Counted from the stretch's first letter, positions 17,864 through 26,297 are shown. The stretch is 64,000 nucleotides of DNA from Candidatus Saccharimonadota bacterium (GCA_028286285.1 JAQBRV010000001.1:124001-188000), one strand, 5' to 3'. The notes: generated by a model not told the origin, from the letters alone. Numbers and translations: made by a program.

Positions 17864-17869
17864 TAGAAT
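17864..17869 (+). promoter_or_regulatory. -10 element (TAGAAT) for rpmH
   Basis: TAGAAT ends 9 bases before the rpmH ATG at 17879, with no ribosome binding site in the gap. This suggests leaderless or near-leaderless expression of rpmH, directed away from dnaA. Confidence 0.45.
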
Positions 17870-17878
17870 AACTAAGAT

Positions 17879-18016
17879 ATGCCAAAGAGAACACACCAAC
17901 CACACACCCGTCATCGTGCACGCACGCACGGCTTCCGGGCTCGTATTGCTACGAAAGCCGGCCGAGCTGTCATTAAGCGACGACGCATCAAAGGCCGATC
18001 TAAACTGACGGTCTAG
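17879..18016 (+). CDS. rpmH: 50S ribosomal protein L34
   Basis: A 45-residue very basic protein, [18 protein letters not shown] at the start and [12 protein letters not shown] at the end. This matches the L34 pattern (KRT-x-QP, HGFRARMAT-like, GRAVIKRRR-x-KGR). L34 is a small protein of the large ribosomal subunit. Its position just beside the origin and before rnpA is one of the most conserved orders in bacteria. A strong terminator follows the stop by 4 bases, so rpmH is probably its own transcript while rnpA has a separate promoter. Confidence 0.97.
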   Translation: MPKRTHQPHTRHRARTHGFRARIATKAGRAVIKRRRIKGRSKLTV

Positions 18017-18020
18017 TAAA

Positions 18021-18049
18021 AAACTCCAGTGAACACCACTGGAGTTTTT
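18021..18049 (+). terminator. Rho-independent terminator after rpmH
   Basis: An 11-bp perfect stem (18021-18031 with 18037-18047, core ACTCCAGTG/CACTGGAGT), a 5-base AACAC loop and a T-run. It ends the rpmH transcript. Confidence 0.9.
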
Positions 18050-18067
18050 ATTTTGGCGTAGTCACCG

Positions 18068-18073
18068 TATAAT
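18068..18073 (+). promoter_or_regulatory. -10 element (TATAAT) for rnpA
   Basis: A perfect TATAAT ends 10 bases before the rnpA ATG at 18084, after the rpmH terminator. No Shine-Dalgarno sequence lies between, so the transcript would be nearly leaderless. Confidence 0.6.
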
Positions 18074-18083
18074 AACTACCACT

Positions 18084-18455
18084 ATGATTGCATTTAAATA
18101 CCGATTCCACGGCCACGGCAGTTTACGGTATGTCTATAAAAATGGCCAAGCCATTCGAACTCACCTAGTGACCGTTAAATATAGCCGCAATCCTCACCGG
18201 AAGAATCCACGTATCGGAGTTGTTGTGAGTAAGAAGGTATTAAAGAGTGCTGTCGGACGAAACCGCATTCGACGTCGGCTCTACGAAGCCCTGCGACCAC
18301 ACATCACCCCCGATCTCCCGAGTTATGACGTTGTGTTTATTGTCAGCTCTAGTGAAATTCTCGCCCAGTCACCAAGCGAGCTAAACGCGCTCGTCAGTGA
18401 CCTTATGGCGCAAGCAACCACCTACACTCCCGATCAAAAAAATGATATAATATAA
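18084..18455 (+). CDS. rnpA: Ribonuclease P protein component
   Basis: Protein of 123 residues with the RnpA hallmark RNR motif region: GVVVSKKVLKSAVGRNRIRRRLYEALR-type sequence at about residues 45-73, and an aromatic RFHGHGSLRYVYKNG start. It pairs with the RNase P RNA to mature tRNA 5' ends. The RNA gene itself is not in the window. It lies between rpmH and yidC as usual. The last codons contain a TATAAT that may drive yidC. Confidence 0.95.
   Translation: MIAFKYRFHGHGSLRYVYKNGQAIRTHLVTVKYSRNPHRKNPRIGVVVSKKVLKSAVGRNRIRRRLYEALRPHITPDLPSYDVVFIVSSSEILAQSPSELNALVSDLMAQATTYTPDQKNDII
18446..18451 (+). promoter_or_regulatory. -10 element (TATAAT) inside the end of rnpA, for yidC
   Basis: TATAAT overlaps the last codons of rnpA. 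It would give a leader of about 30 bases that carries the GGAG ribosome binding site at 18472-18475 before the yidC GTG at 18486. This is one of the minority of promoters here with a real leader. Confidence 0.4.
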
Positions 18456-18485
18456 CCTAAACGTATTATCTGGAGTATATAAAAA

Positions 18486-19427
18486 GTGAATATTTTCGAA
18501 CTGCTAATTGTGCAACCTATCTTCAACCTGCTAATTGCCCTCTATAGTATTATCCCCGGCAGTGACTTTGGTGTCTCTGTTATTCTTTTTACCATCCTGG
18601 TTCGATTCGCACTCTACCCACTTTTAAAGCGCCAACTACATCAAACAAAACTAATGCGCAAACTCCAGCCCGAGCTAAAACGGATCAAAAAAAGCACCAA
18701 AGGTAATCGTCAACTCGAGAGTGTGCAGATGCTCGAACTTTATAAGAAACATGGTGTCAGCCCATTCCGCTCAATTCTTATTCTCTTAATCCAATTGCCG
18801 ATTTTCCTCGCACTCTATAACGTTATCCAAATCTTCACTCTCCACCGTGACCAAATCGCGAAGTTTACCTACGATTTCCTCGAGGGTGTTCCGGCTATCT
18901 CTCACCTTATCAAGCACCCAGAACAATTCAACGAGAAACTACTCGGCATAGTCGATTTGACCAAACCAGCAATCGGTAGCCACGGGGTTGATATTATCCT
19001 CCTCGTTCTGGCTGTCGTCGCGGCCGGCACCCAATACATTATGAGTAAACAGACCATGCCGCATACCGATAGTAAAAAGCGCTTGCGTGACATTATGTCT
19101 GAAGCCGCTGCTGGCAAACAAGCCGACCAGTCGGACATGAACGCCGCCGTCATGGGGAAAATGATGAAATTCCTCCCAGTCTTCATGTTCTTTATAATGA
19201 TCAGTATCCCAGGGGCCATCGCCCTTTACTACGGCGTTTCAAACATTGTGGCCGTTTTACAACAGTCATACCTTCTCAGGCAGGACAGTGAAGAGATGGA
19301 TGAGATCGCCGACGAAGTTAAAGCTCCTGTAGCGAAAAAAGCCACTACTAAGGCACGAGAGAAAGCCGCCAAAGAAGCCACCGTTACACGTATTACCGCT
19401 AAACCATCAGCGAAGAGGAAAAAGTAA
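18486..19427 (+). CDS. yidC: YidC/OxaI-family membrane protein insertase
   Basis: Protein of 313 residues starting at GTG with GGAG 10 bases upstream. It is the short Gram-positive-type YidC without the large periplasmic domain. Conserved features are the first helix, the LVRFALYPLLKRQLHQTKLM segment whose arginine lies in the hydrophilic groove, the coiled cytoplasmic hairpin (LKRIKKSTKGNRQ), and further helices ending in FMFFIMISIPGAIALYYGVSN. The C-terminus is basic (KRKK), suited to ribosome contact. It inserts membrane proteins with or without SecYEG. The stop overlaps the ATG of the next gene. Confidence 0.96.
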   Translation: MNIFELLIVQPIFNLLIALYSIIPGSDFGVSVILFTILVRFALYPLLKRQLHQTKLMRKLQPELKRIKKSTKGNRQLESVQMLELYKKHGVSPFRSILILLIQLPIFLALYNVIQIFTLHRDQIAKFTYDFLEGVPAISHLIKHPEQFNEKLLGIVDLTKPAIGSHGVDIILLVLAVVAAGTQYIMSKQTMPHTDSKKRLRDIMSEAAAGKQADQSDMNAAVMGKMMKFLPVFMFFIMISIPGAIALYYGVSNIVAVLQQSYLLRQDSEEMDEIADEVKAPVAKKATTKAREKAAKEATVTRITAKPSAKRKK

Positions 19428-19888
19428 TGGATCAGCAAGCCTCGATTGACTACGCTAAGAAATATCTCGAAGACTTGCTGTCGTTTTTTGAAGTTAACTC
19501 TGAGGTTGAAGTGTCGGTTAATGATGACGTCCTGGAGCTGTCTGTGCCCGCCAGTGAGCTTAGTAGTATCCTCATTGGCCGCAACGCTGAGACACTGCGA
19601 TCGCTACAATATATTCTCTCGACCACCCTCAGAAACGACAATGCCGATATCCAGCGCGTCAACCTCGACATCGCTGACTACAAAAAGCAACGAGCAGAGA
19701 AACTAGCCGAACAAGCCAAGGGTTGGATCGAGCAAGTCCAGCGAACCGGCGATTCATACATCGCCAACCTCAACGCAGCTGATCGACGGATTGTGCACGG
19801 CGTGGCTGCTGACTACGAGGACATTCAGACATTCTCCGAAGGCGAAGGCCGTGAACGCCACCTTATCATCGCGCAAAAAAGCTCTTAA
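19427..19888 (+). CDS. khpB: KhpB/Jag-like RNA-binding protein (KH + R3H)
   Basis: Protein of 153 residues, coupled to yidC by a one-base overlap. Residues 1-75 form a KH-like fold with the motif SILIGRNAETLRSLQYIL. Residues about 85-150 are an R3H domain ending AADRRIVHGVAADYEDIQTFSEGEGRER-like, with the arginine-x-x-x-histidine element RRIVH. The N-terminal Jag domain present in many Firmicutes proteins is absent. KhpB binds many RNAs and affects cell elongation in Gram-positive bacteria. The rpmH-rnpA-yidC-jag order supports the name. Confidence 0.92.
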   Translation: MDQQASIDYAKKYLEDLLSFFEVNSEVEVSVNDDVLELSVPASELSSILIGRNAETLRSLQYILSTTLRNDNADIQRVNLDIADYKKQRAEKLAEQAKGWIEQVQRTGDSYIANLNAADRRIVHGVAADYEDIQTFSEGEGRERHLIIAQKSS

Positions 19889-19890
19889 AC

Positions 19891-20976
19891 TTATCGAAGT
19901 ATATTCATATACACAGCATGAGTTTGCTCGGCCATGCGTCGCCATGAATATTTTTTAAATTGCTTAGTACCTTTTGTGACGAGCTCACTGCGGAGCGTCT
20001 GGTCGGAGAGAACTTCGTCGATGGCACGGGTTATATCACCCACATCATATGGATCAAAATAGTGAGCAGCCTCGCCATAGACCTCCGGTAAGCAAGTAGT
20101 ATTACTACTGATGACTGGTGCACCGTACCCCATTGCCTCGAGTCCCGGCAGCCCAAACCCCTCCATAAGTGAAGGGAAGACATAGGCCTCACAGTGGGTA
20201 TAGAGCCAATCACGCTGACTATCCTCGATAAATCCAGTAAAATGAATGTTTCTGTAGTGTTTCGATGCAAAATACCTCTCGTTTATTAAAACCGACTCAT
20301 TTTTACGCCCCACCAAAATGAGCCCGAGGTCTGGATATTTTTCAAGCAGTTGCTGATGAGCGTCGCCTAGCCGTTTGATATTTTTATAATCACTTTGCTG
20401 ACCAACGTATAAAATAAACTTTTTGAACGGATGAGTGTATAGTTTTATGGTATCAATAGATACATCAGCCGCCTCGTAAGTAATGGTTATCTTATCTTCG
20501 GGGACGTGCGCAAACTCCGCGTACTCTTTTTTTGTAAACTCAGTCGGGGTAACAATGTGGCGGTTGGTTTTAGCAATGCGCTTAAAGACATATCGTCCAA
20601 CCAATTGCTTGACATGGAACATTAGCCAGTTCTTATCTGAATTATAGGTTTTTAAAAGGTTAAGATCATGCATAGTGGTAACAGTTTTACCTCTGTAAAG
20701 CACAGGTTGTTGGGGCATACAAAAATGAACCAAGTCCGGCTTGAGTTTATTAAGAAGTTTTAGTAACCCGATCTGCTCCGAAAACGAATAGTCAGCGAAG
20801 TCGGCCTCTACTACTGTGAAGTTACTATTTTTTGGAGTGAAATAGTGTATGTCTTTTTTTCGTACTAACACCGAATAATGGTTGTCGCTGTCGATATCTT
20901 GCAGGTAAAATAATAGTCGCTCAATGTAGCGGCCGGTTGAAGAATTAATAATTCGCGCATCAATGGCAATATGCAT
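19891..20976 (-). CDS. GT4 glycosyltransferase
   Basis: Protein of 361 residues with the two-domain GT-B fold. The N-terminus is MHIAIDARIINSSTGRYIER, the donor-binding C-half contains ILYVGQQSDYKNIKRL, and the GT4 E-x7-E motif is EGFGLPGLE. GT4 enzymes transfer sugars from activated donors with retention; the MHIAIDAR opening is common in mannosyl- and rhamnosyl-type transferases, but the donor cannot be read from sequence. Its start codon lies 6 bases from a TATACT box in a palindrome shared with the divergent isomerase gene. It converges with khpB. Confidence 0.88.
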   Translation of the reverse strand: MHIAIDARIINSSTGRYIERLLFYLQDIDSDNHYSVLVRKKDIHYFTPKNSNFTVVEADFADYSFSEQIGLLKLLNKLKPDLVHFCMPQQPVLYRGKTVTTMHDLNLLKTYNSDKNWLMFHVKQLVGRYVFKRIAKTNRHIVTPTEFTKKEYAEFAHVPEDKITITYEAADVSIDTIKLYTHPFKKFILYVGQQSDYKNIKRLGDAHQQLLEKYPDLGLILVGRKNESVLINERYFASKHYRNIHFTGFIEDSQRDWLYTHCEAYVFPSLMEGFGLPGLEAMGYGAPVISSNTTCLPEVYGEAAHYFDPYDVGDITRAIDEVLSDQTLRSELVTKGTKQFKKYSWRRMAEQTHAVYMNILR

Positions 20977-20980
20977 TATT

Positions 20981-20992
20981 CTAGTATACTAG
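20981..20992. promoter_or_regulatory. Palindromic bidirectional -10 element
   Basis: The perfect palindrome CTAGTATACTAG contains TATACT on both strands. Leftward (minus) it ends 6 bases before the GT4 start at 20976, giving a leaderless mRNA. Rightward it precedes a leader with AGGAG before the ATG at 21010. One site can therefore serve two divergent glycan genes. Confidence 0.6.
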
Positions 20993-21009
20993 TAAAAGGA
21001 GATAAGCTT

Positions 21010-21558
21010 ATGACAGATTTGCCAGAAAAACTTGGTACGTTGCGACCAAACCCAGTGTTGAATATTGCTGATGTAACCCGCGACATAGCGGAGTATATCA
21101 GACGCGCCAATTACATGATTGTTGAGATCAACGACAAAAAACCATGGGGTTCGTATATACGAATTAACAGTGGACAGGCAGACGAATTTGTTGGCGACTT
21201 CTTTAGTGATCTGAGTCCAGAAGCAGCTCGCCTGGGTAATCCAGATGCCGAACTCAGCCCCAAGATACTCATCGTCTCGCCAATGGAACGTCTTAGTCTT
21301 CAGACTCACGCCAGGCGGGCGGAGCGCTGGCGATTTCTCACCGATGGATTTTACTATAAAGGTACAACGTCAGAGGATACACAGATGTATAACGCGAAAG
21401 CTGGGGAGGTTGTACAATTTGAACGAGGTGAAATCCACCGCCTCTGCGGTGCTGAGAGAGGGTATGTTATTGTCGCTGAAATCTGGCAACATAGCGATCC
21501 AAATAGTCCATCCAGCGAGGATGATATCGATCGTCTCGAAGATGATTATTCGCGGTAG
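21010..21558 (+). CDS. Mannose-6-phosphate isomerase-like cupin
   Basis: Protein of 182 residues. The ATG at 21010 was chosen because AGGAG lies 8 bases upstream; upstream in-frame ATG 20971 falls before the promoter. It is a type II phosphomannose isomerase cupin: KPWGSYIRI, SPMERLSLQTHARRAERWRFL (metal-binding His and Gln region), and GEIHRLCG. In many bacteria this cupin is the C-terminal half of a bifunctional isomerase/guanylyltransferase; here it is free-standing, while ManC lies at 44227. It would convert fructose-6-phosphate to mannose-6-phosphate for GDP-mannose. A cupin of this type without isomerase activity is possible. Confidence 0.8.
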   Translation: MTDLPEKLGTLRPNPVLNIADVTRDIAEYIRRANYMIVEINDKKPWGSYIRINSGQADEFVGDFFSDLSPEAARLGNPDAELSPKILIVSPMERLSLQTHARRAERWRFLTDGFYYKGTTSEDTQMYNAKAGEVVQFERGEIHRLCGAERGYVIVAEIWQHSDPNSPSSEDDIDRLEDDYSR

Positions 21559-21595
21559 TGTTTCTCGATTGTATCAGTGGTGTATCTACACAGGC

Positions 21596-21620
21596 GCTAG
21601 TGTATAATTAGAACACTAGC
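21596..21620 (+). promoter_or_regulatory. gmd promoter -10 inside an 8-bp inverted repeat (candidate operator)
   Basis: GCTAGTGT (21596-21603) and ACACTAGC (21613-21620) are perfect inverted repeats. The 9 bases between them hold most of the TATAAT at 21603-21608. A dimeric repressor bound here would block the promoter. The leader to the gmd ATG is about 40 bases and includes CAGGGG as a possible ribosome binding site. Confidence 0.55.
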
Positions 21621-21653
21621 TAATAATTTAAATGTTCAGGGGATTATCACACA

Positions 21654-22706
21654 ATGGCTGAAACTACGAAGCGAGCTTTAATAACTGGTGTTGCTGGGCA
21701 AGATGGTGGTCATCTAGCAAAATTGTTACATGAAAAAGGGTATGAGGTGTACGGTACAATTAGGGGTCAAATGGAGGCCTCTCACCCCCGATACAGGCAA
21801 ATAAAGGAAGAGATGCCATACATTAACCTCGTCATGGCCGACCTTCTCGATCTGGCTGCTCTCACACGCGCAATGCAGGAGATTAAGCCAGACGAAGTCT
21901 ATAATCTTGCAGCGATTAGCCACGTTGGTTATTCATTCCGAGACCCTATTCTTACAGCTGACGTAACAGGTAAAGGTGTGCTTCATATGCTCGAAGCAAT
22001 TCGTCTTGCTGGTTTAGAGAAGACAATTCGATTTTACCAAGCCTCTACGTCAGAAATGTATGGCGGGCTTGAATATAATCGGCCAGAAACAGGCTATACC
22101 GAAGAGGCAGCCTTCCATCCACGTAGCCCATACGGCGTAGCTAAACTTTACGGGTACTGGATTACGAAAAACTATCGCGAAAATTATGGCATGTATGCCC
22201 TTTCTGGCATTCTGTTCAATCACGAGGGTGAACGACGCGGACCGGAATTTGTGACACGCAAGATCACTCAATCCGTTGCGCGTATCAAACTTGGTAAACA
22301 AGAACACATAGAGCTTGGCAATATGGATGCCAAACGCGACTGGGGCTATGCTGGTGACTACGTGGAGGGTATGTGGCGCATGCTACAGCAAGACCAGCCA
22401 AATGACTACGTCCTTGCAACTGGCGAAACCCACTCTATTCGTGAATTTTGCGAACTAGCCTTTAAAGAAATTGGTGTTGAACTTACCTGGCAAGGCAGTG
22501 GTGTAGATGAAACGGGCGTCGATGCCTCGACAGGCAAGACACTTCTCAAGATAAACCCCGAGTTTTTCCGCCCATCAGAAGTCGATCTTCTACTGGGAGA
22601 TCCAACAAAAGCAGAAACGGAACTTGGCTGGAAGCGAGCGGTTGATTTCCCTGGTCTCGTGAAGTTAATGGTTGAGCATGATCTGAAACTCGAAGCAGGA
22701 CAATAA
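21654..22706 (+). CDS. gmd: GDP-mannose 4,6-dehydratase
   Basis: Protein of 350 residues, an extended short-chain dehydrogenase. The NAD(P)-binding motif GVAGQDGGH is at 12-20, the catalytic triad region is S133-E134 (STSEMYG) with Y160-x3-K164 (SPYGVAK), and the GDP-mannose-specific NHEGERRGPEFV is at about 189-200. It makes GDP-4-keto-6-deoxy-D-mannose, the branch point to GDP-rhamnose, fucose and related sugars. The reductase at 23270 can use the product. A Nudix gene follows by 8 bases, so the two are probably cotranscribed. Confidence 0.95.
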   Translation: MAETTKRALITGVAGQDGGHLAKLLHEKGYEVYGTIRGQMEASHPRYRQIKEEMPYINLVMADLLDLAALTRAMQEIKPDEVYNLAAISHVGYSFRDPILTADVTGKGVLHMLEAIRLAGLEKTIRFYQASTSEMYGGLEYNRPETGYTEEAAFHPRSPYGVAKLYGYWITKNYRENYGMYALSGILFNHEGERRGPEFVTRKITQSVARIKLGKQEHIELGNMDAKRDWGYAGDYVEGMWRMLQQDQPNDYVLATGETHSIREFCELAFKEIGVELTWQGSGVDETGVDASTGKTLLKINPEFFRPSEVDLLLGDPTKAETELGWKRAVDFPGLVKLMVEHDLKLEAGQ

Positions 22707-22714
22707 GTCGAGGC

Positions 22715-23269
22715 ATGAGCAACGAGAAGAGTAGTTGGAAGAGATTGAATCGAAAAACCCTTTACGACTCGCGCTTTATGAAAATGTATGAAGATACAGT
22801 AGAACTGCCTTCCGGTCATCTAATGGATGATTATAGTGTTGTAGATCTACCAGATGGTGTCCTAGTAGTGGCGACAGACGAAGAAAATAATGTTCTTGTT
22901 ATCGATGAGTATAAATATGCTGCTGACGATACATTCCTTACGTTTGTAGCTGGTGGGATCGATGGATCAGAATCGGTTCTTGAGGCAGCTCGAAGGGAAT
23001 TAGTCGAGGAGACTGGTTATGATACGGATGACCTTGAACTTCTAGCCCAACTAGATGTCTACCCTTCCAAGGTTATTCATAAGTCGAGTATTGTCCGTGC
23101 TCGGAATATTAGAAAAGTCACAACCACTAATCACGAGGCTAGTGAGGGCATCGGAAATATTAGATTGATATCACCCGCTGAACTTAAAAGTAGTCTAAAA
23201 GGCGGTAAGATTAAAACAACGTATATGTTAGCGGCGATTGCACTTGCGTTTCCCGAGATCCTCGGCTAA
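22715..23269 (+). CDS. Nudix hydrolase, ADP-ribose/nucleotide-sugar pyrophosphatase type
   Basis: Protein of 184 residues with a complete Nudix box (GGIDGSE, then RELVEETGY: G-x5-E-x7-RE-hydrophobic-x-EE-x-G). The body resembles ADP-sugar pyrophosphatases (VDLPDGVLVVATDEENNVLV, QLDVYPSKV). Such enzymes split nucleoside diphosphate sugars to the sugar phosphate and NMP. Being right behind gmd, it may control the GDP-sugar pool, but ADP-ribose housekeeping is equally possible. GAGG 5-8 bases upstream supports the ATG. It converges with rmd; the two coding regions abut. Confidence 0.85.
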   Translation: MSNEKSSWKRLNRKTLYDSRFMKMYEDTVELPSGHLMDDYSVVDLPDGVLVVATDEENNVLVIDEYKYAADDTFLTFVAGGIDGSESVLEAARRELVEETGYDTDDLELLAQLDVYPSKVIHKSSIVRARNIRKVTTTNHEASEGIGNIRLISPAELKSSLKGGKIKTTYMLAAIALAFPEILG

Positions 23270-24187
23270 TCAAGACTTTTTTGAAGTGACAAAATCCGCG
23301 ATTGTTTGATCGATCGTATATTCGGGTTGCCACTGAAGTTCGTTCCGGAGTCGCGATGAATCACCGACAATCTCCTGTATGTCGGTGGGGCGCACAAGAG
23401 CAGGGTCAATTTCGAACGTAACCTCTGGTCGATCCATCGCAACCTTAAGCTTATCGAGTATATCAATTCCTGCAAGACTTTGGCCGGAACATATGTTATA
23501 GGTGTCGTATTGCAGTTCTGAGGCTAGGGCGAGCAGGGCATAGGCCTTTACGATATCACGCACGTCAGTGTAGTCACGCATTGTGCTGACGCTCCCTACT
23601 TTTATGACGGCGTCACCACTCTCAGACAATCGATCATAGAAATCGGGAAGAATAAAACCAGGGGCTTGACCAGACCCTATATGATTGAAGGGGCGGACGA
23701 CGACGCTATCGAGCCCACGTCCTCGGTAGTAGGTTGCCTGATTTTCGTTTAGAACCTTACTTACAGCGTAGGGCGAAGTTAGTCCAAGTTCTGATTCTTC
23801 AGTAATTGGCATGGGTTGATCCGGGCTGTAAATAGCACCACTACTCACAATGATAATTCGTGGCTTATCCTCTTGCTTCAAGTAATACTCACACAAATTT
23901 GTCACCATTGCGCTATTGGCATCAATGTATCGTTGAGGATTATCGAATGAAGGCCCTACTGCCGCCAGTCCGGCTAGATGAATAATACTTTTCACAGAAC
24001 CGGTATCAGGCCACCCTTCGATAAGGTCTTGCGGATAGTATTCATCCACGATATCTTTAATATCTGCTGCAATTTCGGGCTCGTGCCCTACCCCGACTAC
24101 AGAAAGCCCTCGTGACACGAGTGCTCGAGCGAGATGGTGACCGACAAAACCGTTAATTCCCGAAATGACAACCAACTCTTTATTCAT
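23270..24187 (-). CDS. rmd: GDP-4-keto-6-deoxy-D-mannose reductase (RMD-like)
   Basis: Protein of 305 residues, extended SDR fold. The motif GINGFVG is at 10-16 and the catalytic Y140-x3-K144 lies in SPYAVSK. It reads like RMD enzymes, which reduce the Gmd product to GDP-D-rhamnose, rather than the fucose synthase WcaG, which also epimerises. Another NAD-dependent sugar epimerase is the alternative. The start lies 7 bases from a TATACT box; the divergent ABC transporter genes begin 73 bases away. Confidence 0.75.
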   Translation of the reverse strand: MNKELVVISGINGFVGHHLARALVSRGLSVVGVGHEPEIAADIKDIVDEYYPQDLIEGWPDTGSVKSIIHLAGLAAVGPSFDNPQRYIDANSAMVTNLCEYYLKQEDKPRIIIVSSGAIYSPDQPMPITEESELGLTSPYAVSKVLNENQATYYRGRGLDSVVVRPFNHIGSGQAPGFILPDFYDRLSESGDAVIKVGSVSTMRDYTDVRDIVKAYALLALASELQYDTYNICSGQSLAGIDILDKLKVAMDRPEVTFEIDPALVRPTDIQEIVGDSSRLRNELQWQPEYTIDQTIADFVTSKKS

Positions 24188-24194
24188 GATACTA

Positions 24195-24200
24195 AGTATA
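24195..24200 (-). promoter_or_regulatory. -10 element (TATACT) for rmd
   Basis: On the minus strand TATACT ends 7 bases before the rmd ATG (24187), implying a leaderless mRNA. Confidence 0.55.
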
Positions 24201-24244
24201 CCAAGTTACCTACTGAAGCGATAGCGATTGTATCTGGAATAAGA

Positions 24245-24250
24245 TATAAT
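24245..24250 (+). promoter_or_regulatory. -10 element (TATAAT) for the wzm-like gene
   Basis: A perfect TATAAT ends 10 bases before the ATG at 24261 with no Shine-Dalgarno sequence in between. It likely drives the ABC exporter genes and the coupled glycosyltransferases. Confidence 0.6.
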
Positions 24251-24260
24251 GGAACCTTAG

Positions 24261-25085
24261 ATGAGAGATACGATCAAGAGACTGAAACAGAAGTACCATT
24301 ATTCAGTTATACTTTTGAAACAGTTAGTTGTTACGGATTTTAAACTTAGATATCAAGGCTCTGCACTAGGCTATATCTGGTCACTTTTACGACCACTTTT
24401 TCTATTCGTCATCCTTTATCTGGTGTTTGATAAAATATTCAATGCTGGAGCGTCAATACCACATTATCCGGTATACCTTTTACTTGGTATTGTATTATGG
24501 AACTATTTCGGAGAGGTGACGAATGGGGGTGTTACTGCGATTGTAGCGAAGGGTGACTTATTGAGAAAACTTAACTTTCCTAAGTATGTGATTGTGCTTA
24601 CGGGATCTTTTTCGGCCTTCATAAATTTACTGATAAACTTTATTGTAGTAGCAATTTTCATGGTAATAAATGGAGTTAGTCTCGAGTGGAGTGCACTTCT
24701 TCTGCCCCTGCCCCTAATTGAATTATTTGTATTCTCAATTGGCATTGCCTTCATGCTGGGTGCTCTGTTTGTGAAATTTAGAGACATCAACTATATTTGG
24801 GAAATTATAATGCAGGCGGCATTCTACGCCACACCAATTCTCTACTCACTTAGTTTTGTAATCGAAAAATCAGAATGGGCTGCAAAGTTATTAATGCTAA
24901 ATCCGGTTGCACAAATTATTCAGGATGCTAGATATGTATTGATAAGTCATCAAACTATTACTTATGAAAGTCTTTATGGTAGTGGTTGGTATAGGTTGAT
25001 TCCGTTAGCAATAGTTATTATATTCACAGTCTTAGCGGCTACGTATTTCAGAAGTAAATCGGCTGATTTTGCGGAGGAAATATAG
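24261..25085 (+). CDS. wzm: Polysaccharide ABC exporter permease (Wzm-like)
   Basis: Protein of 274 residues, ABC-2 type permease with six predicted helices. The cytoplasmic amphipathic start leads to DFKLRYQGSALGYIWSLLRP, the signature of O-antigen and teichoic acid exporters (the R-x-x-x-LG-x-x-W motif). It exports lipid-linked polysaccharide together with the ATPase encoded 2 bases downstream. Confidence 0.92.
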   Translation: MRDTIKRLKQKYHYSVILLKQLVVTDFKLRYQGSALGYIWSLLRPLFLFVILYLVFDKIFNAGASIPHYPVYLLLGIVLWNYFGEVTNGGVTAIVAKGDLLRKLNFPKYVIVLTGSFSAFINLLINFIVVAIFMVINGVSLEWSALLLPLPLIELFVFSIGIAFMLGALFVKFRDINYIWEIIMQAAFYATPILYSLSFVIEKSEWAAKLLMLNPVAQIIQDARYVLISHQTITYESLYGSGWYRLIPLAIVIIFTVLAATYFRSKSADFAEEI

Positions 25086-25087
25086 GA

Positions 25088-26293
25088 ATGATTCACAATA
25101 ATGAAGTAACTGTGTCCGTGCAGAATGTTTCGAAGAACTTCAAACTTCCGCATGAGAAAAATAACTCCATAAAAACAATCGTTACGGGTTTACTAAAAAA
25201 TAAAGAGAAATCCTTTGAGGTGCAACATGCTCTCAAAAATATATCGTTTGATATAAAAAAAGGAGAATTCTTTGGTATCGTAGGGCGCAACGGAAGTGGG
25301 AAAAGTACACTTTTGAAGATTCTTGCGGGCATCTATCAACCAACAACAGGCAGCGTAAAAACTGCAGGTAAGGTCGTTCCATTTATCGAGCTTGGAGTCG
25401 GCTTTAATCCTGAGTTAACAGGTCGTGAGAACATATTTTTAAACGGTGCACTTCTTGGGTTTACTAAAAAAGAGATGACAGACATGTATGACGATATTGT
25501 TGAGTTTGCTGAGATTGAGCGATTTATGGATCAGAAGCTTAAGAACTACTCGTCTGGTATGCAGGTTCGCTTAGCATTTGCTGTTGCGACAAGAGCAAAG
25601 GCAGGTGTATTGATTGTTGATGAGGTGTTAGCCGTCGGAGATAGCGATTTTCAAAAAAAGTGCTTCACTTATTTCAAGGGTATAAAACGTAGTGATACAA
25701 CAGTAGTCTTTGTTACCCACGATATGAATGCTGTACGTGAATATTGCGATAGAGCTGTATTGATTGAGAAGAATGAAATACAGAAAATTGGTGACCCGGA
25801 AGAAATATCAGTTGCTTACAGTAAGCTTTTTTCAGATTCAAGTTCGAATAAACAATCCGAAGCAGGTAAGGATCGATGGGGTAATAAGTCTGCTGAATTT
25901 ACAGAGGTTGAAGTGATTAGTCCAGTGGTGCGAGCGGATCAAAAGGATCTTACTATTAAAACAAGAGCCCACGTCAACAGAGATTTATCTGGAGCAGTGG
26001 TCGGATATAACGTAAAGAATGAATCCGGGACTATACTTATGGGCAATAATTCAACATTGCTTCATCAAAAAATACATGAATTGAATGTGGGTCAGGATGT
26101 TGAAATTGAATGGACGATACCAAATATTTTTAACGCTGGACGCTATTTTATTGATGTCTCCTTTACGCATGAAAATGGTGTTGATGTCTGCGACTGGTGG
26201 AAAGATGCTAGTAGTTTTGTCGTAGATAAAGAGCCAGGTAATCCATACAGTATTAACCCGGAAGTTAAGATGACCTATAAAAAAGTTGGTTAA
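25088..26293 (+). CDS. wzt: Polysaccharide ABC exporter ATPase (Wzt-like) with C-terminal sugar-binding domain
   Basis: Protein of 401 residues. The Walker A motif is VGRNGSGKST (near 75-84), the signature is YSSGMQVRLAFA, and Walker B is VLIVDEVLAVGD, followed by the H-loop VFVTHD. Residues about 255-400 form an extra beta-rich domain like the Wzt C-terminal domain, which in O9a-type systems recognises the cap of the finished chain. The FkbM methyltransferase downstream would fit a methyl-capped chain; this link is an inference. Confidence 0.92.
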   Translation: MIHNNEVTVSVQNVSKNFKLPHEKNNSIKTIVTGLLKNKEKSFEVQHALKNISFDIKKGEFFGIVGRNGSGKSTLLKILAGIYQPTTGSVKTAGKVVPFIELGVGFNPELTGRENIFLNGALLGFTKKEMTDMYDDIVEFAEIERFMDQKLKNYSSGMQVRLAFAVATRAKAGVLIVDEVLAVGDSDFQKKCFTYFKGIKRSDTTVVFVTHDMNAVREYCDRAVLIEKNEIQKIGDPEEISVAYSKLFSDSSSNKQSEAGKDRWGNKSAEFTEVEVISPVVRADQKDLTIKTRAHVNRDLSGAVVGYNVKNESGTILMGNNSTLLHQKIHELNVGQDVEIEWTIPNIFNAGRYFIDVSFTHENGVDVCDWWKDASSFVVDKEPGNPYSINPEVKMTYKKVG

Positions 26294-26297
26294 GTTC

